A program made the translations under genes and the position numbers. From Boseongicola sp. (GTDB lineage: Bacteria > Pseudomonadota > Alphaproteobacteria > Rhodobacterales > Rhodobacteraceae): DNA of 64,000 nt. The notes beneath the pieces are model-generated. The model was given only the letters and a program-made list of their open reading frames with translations. It was not told where the DNA came from and did no database searches. Shown piece by piece: positions 55,719-64,000 of the stretch; the stretch's first letter is position 1, and each line of letters opens with the position of its first letter. The stretch spans positions 2,365,932 to 2,429,931 of the forward strand of contig CP046179.1 in NCBI GenBank assembly GCA_014075275.1, given 5' to 3'.

Positions 55719-56612
55719 ATGCTTAAGACTACAGATTTGATCGTGTTATCCGCAGTTGCTCTTTCTGCTTGCTCGTCCGGCGTGGGCGGCATTGCTCCAG
55801 CAACCGGCGAAAGCGGTTAAGCATCAGCCGGCATTGACCTTGACACAGTGGGCGAAAGACTCTCCGTAAAAGCAAAGTTGCAAGTTGACGACTTCTCAGG
55901 TCCAGCGAATGTTGGCATTCTAAACATCAACCTAACGTTTGAAGATACCGGAGTCGCAGACGAATTTATTGTGACATTCGATGGGGTGCCGGTAAACCTT
56001 GCGTGGGACGCAATCGACAATCGCTATGAAGGCCTCAACGGCGATGTGGAAATTAGGGTAGCGTATAGGGGCGTTTCCGATAACAATCAAAGTGGGCTGG
56101 TTTGGTTCAACATTCGTGATACTCGGGGTGGCGGTGATTTCCGGCACTGGGGTCCGGCGGTACTCGGCTTCAACACTGACCCTGATGTCGTCGCTGGCCG
56201 CAACGACATGGCCTCTTTTAGCGGTGCAGGCATAATTTCCATAAATGCCGTGGACGACAGTTTCTGGACAACCGCAGATGGACCCGCGAGTTTGAACGTT
56301 GATTTCGCTGCGGGAATTTTGAACGGCACTATCGAGCTATCGGATTGTAGTTGCGGATTTGGGGGCGCGGACATCGCCGAGACTACTATCACCCTGTCGG
56401 GAGGCACAATAAGTGGCAACACCTTCACAATGGATGCCGATATCAACCTTGCCGACTTGAATTTAGCGACCATGAGCACCTTGACTGTGGATGGTGACAT
56501 ATACGAGACGAATGCCACAAGGTTAGGTGGAACGTTCGGTGGATCTGGAACCTCCACCATTGGCGGCGAAGAAACCACATTAATTGGAGCATTTGGAGCC
56601 GACGAGGACTGA
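55719..56612 (+). pseudogene. TbpB-like surface lipoprotein gene with in-frame TAA
   Basis: The ATG at 55719 follows GGGGGA and encodes a lipoprotein signal with lipobox LSAC (Cys18). At codon 34 a TAA (55818-55820) interrupts the frame, which then continues for 264 codons to 56612. The downstream part forms a beta-rich domain ending TRLGGTFGGSGTST and ETTLIGAFGADED, the barrel repeat of transferrin-binding-protein-B-like solute-binding lipoproteins. With the stop read through, length and architecture are normal. A GTG at 55848 could start a version without signal peptide, which would not reach the surface. It is either a recent nonsense mutation, a sequencing error or unusual readthrough. 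Confidence 0.8.
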
Positions 56613-56938
56613 GCGCAGGAATAGCTCTTTGTCGGCGTTGTCCTGTACATAAAGGGGACATAGGGAGCACTCTTGAAAATTCGCCAACGCGGCTGCAATG
56701 CGCCGAGTTGTTGGAAATGAAATAATGGTAACACGGCAGATCTTGGATGAAGTGCCGGCGCGAGTAAATGCAGATACCATTTGAAGATATTCGGGGGCTC
56801 CTGTAGCTCGTCAGAAACTCTTGGATCAACAGCGTTTCTAAGAATAGCCGGGCGCAAACTAAGCTTTAACTTTGTCTCACATAACAATCATTCAAATCCA
56901 CCAACCAGCACTGGCAATCCGACCTGCCTCAACCCCGC
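56613..56938. other. intergenic, nothing recognised
   Basis: About 325 bases between two convergent genes. No gene, terminator with T-run or repeat is evident. Confidence 0.4.
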
Positions 56939-57919
56939 TCAAAACGCCTCCAGCACATACCCCGCACGCTCCAAAGCCCGCAGCACACCTGTCTCGCCAG
57001 AAAGATGTGCAGCCCCGACAGCCAGCACAACGTCCTTGCCAGCGACCAACTCGGCGATTTTTGGCTCCCAATCCTGATTGCGACCAATCAGCAGCGACTG
57101 GTTGACCTCTTCAAAGAGCTCCTGGCCGTTTTCAATCCCGGCCTGATCAATGGCTATTCTGGCAAACTCCCAGCCTTCCCGCGTGCGGCCATCAAAATAA
57201 GCGTTAATTAGAGTCGACGTGTTTGCGTCGCCGTCATCCTGAGTGTTCAGCGTCAGGCGCAGACCGTCCAGCTGATCCTCGATAGGTTCGTCCGCGAAAA
57301 GCCGCAGAACCGTTTCAGAATCGTCCAACGCCGCAAGCGGAACGTTGTCATCCATCGCCAGTGCCTCCAGCTGTCGATCCAAACCACGCTCGCCAGTTTG
57401 CATCAGCGACAGCGCGCAAGGCGGGATCGCCAACGTCAGGTTCATATACCAGGGCTGAAACTTTGCCCCCAGAAACCCCGGCATACCAAGCGCGCCCAAC
57501 CGCGCCTCGGCTTTGGCCCAGTCTTCTTCGCCCAGAAGATCAATCAGTGTCGGTCCTTCAGTGATGAAAAAGAACTCGGGCTTTTCCGCGGCCAAATTGG
57601 CCAACTCAGCCTCATCCTGGCTGGTGGCCTCCAGAATGAGAAGGTCCGCCGCTGCCAGGTGCGGAACGATCTTCTCTACAATCGGCGACATTCTTGGGTC
57701 CGGAACATGAAGAGTGCCCGCCACGATCACTGTCGAACCATCTTTTTCGGCTCGCCACAGATTTCCAACCGGATAGGGATGGGGGGCTACATAGGCATCC
57801 AGACGCGCCCGGTCGTCACTGGAAAGTTCGGCGATCAAGTCTCTTGTGCCACAGGTTTGCGATAATGCCGCTGTGGGAAGGAACAATGCGGCAATACACG
57901 CCGCGATCATCTTTTTCAT
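56939..57919 (-). CDS. exported TraB/GumN family protein
   Basis: A 326-residue protein with a signal peptide (about residues 1-20, ending Ala-Leu-Ser). The TraB/GumN fold is shown by IVAGTLHVPDPR (about residue 65), the GLDRQLEALA segment and the closing VVLAVGAAHLSGETGVLRALERAGY. Members use paired Gly-x-x-His elements (here GTLHV and GAAHLSG) as a probable metal site, and a protease role has been proposed for relatives. The ATG at 57919 has GGATGAGGG upstream. It appears to be transcribed alone. Confidence 0.85.
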   Translation of the reverse strand: MKKMIAACIAALFLPTAALSQTCGTRDLIAELSSDDRARLDAYVAPHPYPVGNLWRAEKDGSTVIVAGTLHVPDPRMSPIVEKIVPHLAAADLLILEATSQDEAELANLAAEKPEFFFITEGPTLIDLLGEEDWAKAEARLGALGMPGFLGAKFQPWYMNLTLAIPPCALSLMQTGERGLDRQLEALAMDDNVPLAALDDSETVLRLFADEPIEDQLDGLRLTLNTQDDGDANTSTLINAYFDGRTREGWEFARIAIDQAGIENGQELFEEVNQSLLIGRNQDWEPKIAELVAGKDVVLAVGAAHLSGETGVLRALERAGYVLEAF

Positions 57920-58389
57920 TATACCCTCATCCTTGTGTTGCAGGCATTCTGACAGGGCAAATGGACAGAATAAAGGCGCGCGAAAGCTATTCTTCAGCGA
58001 CGAGTCCGGTTTTTGGTGGTCTCGGCGCTGGTCGCGGAACGATTGCCCCTGCACTTCCATCCGCAATCGCATATTGGCAACGGTAAACCGATCATCTCGA
58101 CAGGTATCAAGGCCACATTTCAGGGCTGATCAAGAAATTCCCGCCCGGGCCGCAAGGTCCTGCGATCGTCAGAAGATAAATGGATGTAACGCGCGTCGTC
58201 TCTCTTCCGGCCGGACACAGCATCAAGCGAGTTGCGAGAGTTCGAACTGATAGCAAGCTGCCCTGTGATCCCTTGAAGATGGGAGCAATCTACTAAAACG
58301 GCATAAAGTATTGGTAAAAACTGATTTCTTGAATTTTAGGCCTGCCTCAACTGTTGACTCACGATGTGAGCTTGCCTATCTCCCCTTCG
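57920..58389. other. intergenic region before groESL
   Basis: About 470 bases between the TraB-like start and the CIRCE element. It includes the groESL promoter region near its right end. No gene is supported. Confidence 0.45.
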
Positions 58390-58416
58390 TTAGCACTCAC
58401 TAAAGGCGAGTGCTAA
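58390..58416 (+). promoter_or_regulatory. CIRCE operator (HrcA binding site)
   Basis: TTAGCACTC, nine bases, GAGTGCTAA is a perfect match to the CIRCE consensus. It lies 32 bp before groES and predicts repression by HrcA, relieved on heat stress. Confidence 0.97.
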
Positions 58417-58448
58417 AGGGAGTTAACTGAACCTAAGGAGCGTTCAAC

Positions 58449-58736
58449 ATGGCATTCACTCCGCTGCACGACCGGGTACTGGTCCGCCGCGTAGAAAGCG
58501 ACGAGAAGACCGCAGGCGGTCTGATCATCCCAGAAAGCGCAAAAGAGAAACCCGCAGAAGGCGAAGTCATTTCGGTAGGCGCTGGCGCCAAAGACGATAA
58601 TGGCGGACGCATCTCGATGGACGTCAATGCAGGAGACAAAATCCTGTTTGGCAAATGGTCCGGAACCGAGATCACGCTGGACGGCGAAGAGCTGTTGATC
58701 ATGAAGGAAAGCGACATCATGGGCGTTATTGCCTGA
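58449..58736 (+). CDS. groS: co-chaperonin GroES
   Basis: A 95-residue GroES with the mobile loop ([19 protein letters not shown]), conserved LHDRVLVRR start and [16 protein letters not shown] end. CTAAGGAGC is the ribosome site. It forms the lid of GroEL and is co-transcribed with it. Confidence 0.98.
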   Translation: MAFTPLHDRVLVRRVESDEKTAGGLIIPESAKEKPAEGEVISVGAGAKDDNGGRISMDVNAGDKILFGKWSGTEITLDGEELLIMKESDIMGVIA

Positions 58737-58757
58737 TCGTCACAACCTGATCACTAA

Positions 58758-60434
<1,677 letters not shown>

Positions 60435-60516
60435 GCACGTCACTTCCGCTTGCGGATGTGACGGGTGGCGAAAGTCGTTTCCCTTGCGAAACGATGAAGG
60501 CCACACCCATCATCAG

Positions 60517-60545
60517 AAAGGCCGCCCTCGGGCGGCCTTTCGTTC
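60517..60545 (+). terminator. intrinsic terminator after groEL
   Basis: AAAGGCCGCCC and GGGCGGCCTTT form a perfect 11-bp stem around a tiny loop, followed by TTTCGTTCTT. It terminates the groESL transcript. Confidence 0.88.
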
Positions 60546-60565
60546 TTTGTGCGGGCAGATATTGC

Positions 60566-60787
60566 TCACCAGTTTCCGCCGCGCAAACCATGACGGGCTG
60601 CCATCCGGTCCATGGCATCCGCACTGACAGACGCCCACGCCGACAGTTTCTGGTCTTTGGTTTCCGGCCCGCACTCGTCTGTCTTCCCAACGTGTGGATC
60701 GCGACGGGTAACCAGCGTCCTGACACTCCCTGCTATTGCTGCAAGCGGGGCAAACACAGGCGTTTTGATATCGTTGATCATCGACAT
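60566..60787 (-). CDS. possible small protein antisense-side of groEL terminator
   Basis: A 73-codon frame on the minus strand. Its ATG is preceded at good spacing by AAAGGA, and the translation (INDIKTPVFAPLAAIAGSVR, SADAMDRMAARHG) is soluble and protein-like. I do not recognise a family. It is convergent with groEL and stands alone. It may be a real short gene of unknown function. Confidence 0.42.
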   Translation of the reverse strand: MSMINDIKTPVFAPLAAIAGSVRTLVTRRDPHVGKTDECGPETKDQKLSAWASVSADAMDRMAARHGLRGGNW

Positions 60788-60954
60788 TTTTTGGGGTCCT
60801 TTCAGGATTTCTCATCTGTTCAAAAGCGATGACCAACCCTCGCCCCCAGACCCCGAAATCGGCCAGTGCACGTTCTGAACCACACCCGCTACACATTCTG
60901 AACTAGGTCAAAAATCATCGCATGCATTATGATGCCCAGGAAAGGAGCCCCATC

Positions 60955-61668
60955 ATGACCTCCAAACCCTATGGCCTCGTCTGCCCGATCACCCACGCAT
61001 GTGACATCCTCGAACCTCGCTGGACGATGCCGATCCTGTCGGAAATGTGGGCCGGCGCGACCCGCTTCAATGATATCCGGCGCGGCGTCGGCAACATCTC
61101 TCCGGCGCTTCTATCTCGTCGCCTGAAAGAGTTGGAACTTCACGGCCTGATCGAACGCGTTGAAGACCCCGCCAGCGGCAATGTCGATTACATCCGAACA
61201 GACCGAGCCGTGGCGCTGGAACCGGCTTTGAATGCACTTGCCTTATGGGCACAAAGCAACATTGCCGCCCGCCAGGCCCTGCTTGATGCGGATCTCTCGA
61301 CCTTCATGTGGAAAATGCGAAACTACTTCTTGCGCGATCAACTGCCCGACCGGCAGGTGGTCATCCGCTTTCACTTCACTGACCCTGATCTCGCCTACGA
61401 CACTTATTGGGCCCTCCTAAGACCCGGCCAACCCGTCGAGATGTGCACAGACATCCCCGGCTTCGACGTCGATCTCTATGTCGAGACATCTAAAATCTCG
61501 CTCGCCTCCATCCTGCTGGGCCGCACAACCGTCTCCCGCGAAACCGACGCCGAGCGCATGTACCTCAGCGGCGACGCGATGTTGGCTAAAACAATGCAAC
61601 GTTGGATCTTTGTAAGCGGATACGCAAAGGCGGACGGACTCATGATGCTGGATGACACACCGAACTAA
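60955..61668 (+). CDS. HxlR-family transcriptional regulator with C-terminal extension
   Basis: A 237-residue protein. The HxlR winged helix (about residues 9-95) has the characteristic Cys at CPITHACDILEPRW and the block ISPALLSRRLKELELHGLIER. A C-terminal domain of about 110 residues resembles the SCP-2/sterol-carrier-like fold found in some HxlR members; it may bind a small lipophilic ligand. AAAGGAGCC precedes the ATG at 60955. The targets are unknown; no divergent gene is present. Confidence 0.85.
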   Translation: MTSKPYGLVCPITHACDILEPRWTMPILSEMWAGATRFNDIRRGVGNISPALLSRRLKELELHGLIERVEDPASGNVDYIRTDRAVALEPALNALALWAQSNIAARQALLDADLSTFMWKMRNYFLRDQLPDRQVVIRFHFTDPDLAYDTYWALLRPGQPVEMCTDIPGFDVDLYVETSKISLASILLGRTTVSRETDAERMYLSGDAMLAKTMQRWIFVSGYAKADGLMMLDDTPN

Positions 61669-61855
61669 TCTAACAATCCCGCATTCCAGCCCCCAACCTA
61701 GCGCTCAAGGACTTTGAATTTGCCAATCCTTATCGGCCCAAAAGCATCCGCACCGAAGGTCCGCAGGCACGAATTCCTATCGAAACCTCACGTCTGCGTT
61801 CGAACTCACCGACTTAGTGTCGGCAATTTATGGAAAACCGAAAATAATCTTCAAC

Positions 61856-63763
61856 TCACTCAGGCAAGCCATCGAATACCCCGTCCATATAGGGTTCGAA
61901 GTTTTGCCACTCCGCCGAACTGGCCTTGTAAATTGGCTTGGTGACTTGAAGATTGGACGCGGTTTTTGCAGAGCGCTTGTTCTCATGCGGTTTCATGACA
62001 CCATCTTCCCAATCCAACTCGAGGTAATCCATCAACAGACGAGTTTGACCCTCCTGATCTTCAGTAAGTTGATCATAGTCAAACTCCAACACCCGACCTG
62101 GAAGGATCTCATCCCAGTACCGCATCAAATCTTCATACATCCGATAGAATTTCGCAGTGGTGGCCAGATCAAATGAATACCCCAAGCGCACACGAGAGAA
62201 ATATTGCCAGAAGTTTGACCAGCAAACCGCCCGGGAGTCCCGCTTCATCCGAACAATTTTCGCTTCCGGAAACGCCGCCGCAATCATAGGTATGTATCTG
62301 AAGTTATGCGGCATCTTATCAGTCACGAAAGGTTTTCCCTCGGACCGAATTGCCAGTTTTTCCAAATACCTCGATCTCAGGTTTTCCAGCGCAGCTTCCG
62401 ACACTTCGTCCGCCCCCGACGCCAGATTCTCCCCGATCATCGCGATATGAGAAAGCTCACCAGCAGCAGCAACTTCAGAATGCGAAGAGATGATCTGTTC
62501 CACTAGCGTCGTGCCCGATCTCGGCATGCCGACAATAAAGATTGGCATCAAGTCGGTTTCACCACGCACACTATAACTCACTAACTTTGCAGCGGTTTTC
62601 TTCAGTTTTTCGAAGGTCTCTTCATCATCGCGAATATCGTATCCCAACCGCTCCTGCATGATAGCGTTGCCCTGACGAATAAACTCAAACGACCGTTCGT
62701 ATTCGCTAAGATCACGATAGACCTTAGCAAGAGCAAACAACATTTCTTCGCGCTCGATTAAGTTCACTCTTGTGCCAAGTGATTCCAAGTAATCTTCCAT
62801 GGCATTGAGATCGTCGTCCGCTTCACGGAACTTTTTTACCGAACTTAATTGCCTGAACGCCTCACCAACTTTGCCACCCCTACTTATTACGATGCGAAAA
62901 CACGCTTCCGCCGCGTCCAGATTTCTTTGGGCTACATAGACCTTTCCAAGCATCAGTTTTGCGAAAATGCTATCAGGATGAGACTTGATGATCGGTAACA
63001 GAGCTGCTTCGGCGCTTTCTGGGTCATTGATGTTCAGATAAGTTTCGGCCTTACCAGCGCCAGCCTGCGTATTCTGTGGATCTATTTTCAGAACCCTTTC
63101 AGTTGCCTCAATCGCCTCGTCGAAATTTTCATTCCGACGCAACGCATTCGCCAAACCAATCATGGCGTCGACGAAATCTGGCTTTAGCCGAAGTGCATTC
63201 TTGTATGAAGCAATCGCCTCTTCAAATTTTGAAAGCTCGTTCAGAATATTACCAAGCGTAAAGTACGGAAGCGCATAGTTCGGTCGCAGCGAGATCGCAG
63301 CTTTCAAACTCTTGGCAGCCTCATCAAACTGTTGCGATGCATGAAGGGCATTACCTAGGTTCAAATGTGCTTCCGCAGCATTCGGATTGACTGAAGTCAC
63401 CTTGCGCATGGCTTCAATGGCAGCTTCTGTTTCGCCAATCGCGTTGTTGAAAACACCCATAAAATTCCAAAGATGGGCCGAATTCGGATAAACTTTCAAC
63501 TGCCGCTTGGTCTGCGTCATCGCTCCAGATACATCTCCGGCCTTGAACATCTCACCAATTTTGCGAACGATTTGTTCTGTTGGCTCATTGGCAAATGACG
63601 AAGATTGCACTGCCCCCAATTTGCTCAGCGCCTTTTTCGCCTTGGTATGATTTGGGCGGGCGCTCAGAACTGCCTGATATAATCTTCGTGCCTCGACGTG
63701 ATCACCCGACTTCACAAGTGCATCGGCTTTTTTCAGAGCAGCAGGCAAGCTCAACTTTGACAT
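61856..63763 (-). CDS. TPR-sulfotransferase fusion protein
   Basis: A 635-residue protein. Residues 1-300 are a solenoid of about eight TPR units (for example EAHLNLGNALHASQQFDEAA and ALPYFTLGNILNELSKFEEA). Residues about 405-635 form a P-loop sulfotransferase: the PAPS-binding loop GMPRSGTTLVEQ at 412-423, a HNFRYIPMIAAAFPEAKIV strand and DKMPHN. Such fusions are frequent in alphaproteobacteria, with substrates (proteins or surface glycans) mostly unknown. It is convergent with the HxlR gene. Confidence 0.9.
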   Translation of the reverse strand: MSKLSLPAALKKADALVKSGDHVEARRLYQAVLSARPNHTKAKKALSKLGAVQSSSFANEPTEQIVRKIGEMFKAGDVSGAMTQTKRQLKVYPNSAHLWNFMGVFNNAIGETEAAIEAMRKVTSVNPNAAEAHLNLGNALHASQQFDEAAKSLKAAISLRPNYALPYFTLGNILNELSKFEEAIASYKNALRLKPDFVDAMIGLANALRRNENFDEAIEATERVLKIDPQNTQAGAGKAETYLNINDPESAEAALLPIIKSHPDSIFAKLMLGKVYVAQRNLDAAEACFRIVISRGGKVGEAFRQLSSVKKFREADDDLNAMEDYLESLGTRVNLIEREEMLFALAKVYRDLSEYERSFEFIRQGNAIMQERLGYDIRDDEETFEKLKKTAAKLVSYSVRGETDLMPIFIVGMPRSGTTLVEQIISSHSEVAAAGELSHIAMIGENLASGADEVSEAALENLRSRYLEKLAIRSEGKPFVTDKMPHNFRYIPMIAAAFPEAKIVRMKRDSRAVCWSNFWQYFSRVRLGYSFDLATTAKFYRMYEDLMRYWDEILPGRVLEFDYDQLTEDQEGQTRLLMDYLELDWEDGVMKPHENKRSAKTASNLQVTKPIYKASSAEWQNFEPYMDGVFDGLPE

Positions 63764-64000
63764 AGGATCTTCCCGGTCTCAAAATATCGAATACAACGAT
63801 CCATGGAATATCTTATGTCACCCCTGGCTTCCACACGGTCAGCTCAACTCGACGATCCATCGGCGAATTACCTAACACAACCTTTACCGACCGTTCGTTG
63901 GCACCGACGTAATACCGACGCAATACAGATAGTCCCAAAGTGCCTATTTTGCAGCGTGTGAACCAATTTCAATTCCAGGACAGCCGAACGATAGTCGCGA
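63764..64000. other. upstream region of sulfotransferase gene
   Basis: The last 237 bases contain no recognisable gene start; they probably carry the promoter of the leftward TPR-sulfotransferase gene. Confidence 0.4.

Overview
The window looks like a chromosomal segment of a marine alphaproteobacterium of the Rhodobacterales/Roseobacter type. The pointers are a periplasmic nitrate reductase cluster of alphaproteobacterial layout, a fused MrpA/B antiporter subunit, a DddP-like (DMSP lyase family) M24 enzyme, many binding-protein transporters and LysR regulators, and roseobacter-like protein sequences throughout. This placement comes from recognising families by eye, not from a search.

Layout. 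1-4855: a minus-strand catabolic cluster (small unknown protein, DddP-like M24 enzyme, GMC oxidoreductase, cupin, MmgE/PrpD start) with a divergent LysR gene. 4896-4969: tRNA-Gly(TCC). 5415-11558: a periplasmic binding protein coupled to a hybrid histidine kinase; the kinase is broken by a 16-bp tandem duplication and then by an IS3-family element, beyond which lies a headless receiver-domain/EamA-transporter fusion. 12045-15310: a frameshifted LysR gene diverging from a VOC/YcaC-like hydrolase/GST/hemerythrin-like gene set that is cut by a second IS copy. 16823-20485: a decayed DUF427 gene, a Tat-signal haloalkane dehalogenase with a DUF4345 partner and divergent LysR, and a sulfatase remnant. 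20713-26862: Crp/Fnr regulator and napFDABC plus two accessory genes. 27019-35302: LacI regulator, dihydroxyacetone-type kinase and a complete ABC transporter, with a striking inverted repeat upstream. 35660-39067: cyclase remnant, DUF3179 protein, TetA-like MFS pump. 39319-45245: the mrp Na+/H+ antiporter operon. 45733-48552: IS6 remnant, headless TRAP permease and third IS copy. 48561-64000: mostly intact and partly housekeeping: PCuAC copper chaperone, DUF4956/VTC pair, pnp, a PLP enzyme with a DUF4392 protein, a lipoprotein gene with an in-frame stop, TraB/GumN protein, CIRCE-groESL, HxlR regulator, TPR-sulfotransferase.

The dominant theme is decay and rearrangement. Three near-identical 1512-bp IS copies all lack target-site duplications, and every copy abuts at least one truncated gene. 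About ten genes are broken by IS junctions, frameshifts, nonsense codons or deletion. The most interesting intact or reconstructable biology is the DddP-like cluster, the receiver-EamA fusion, the exported haloalkane dehalogenase with its palindromic operator, the nap cluster with an unusual flavodoxin tail, and the kinase/ABC operon with its 17-bp inverted repeat.
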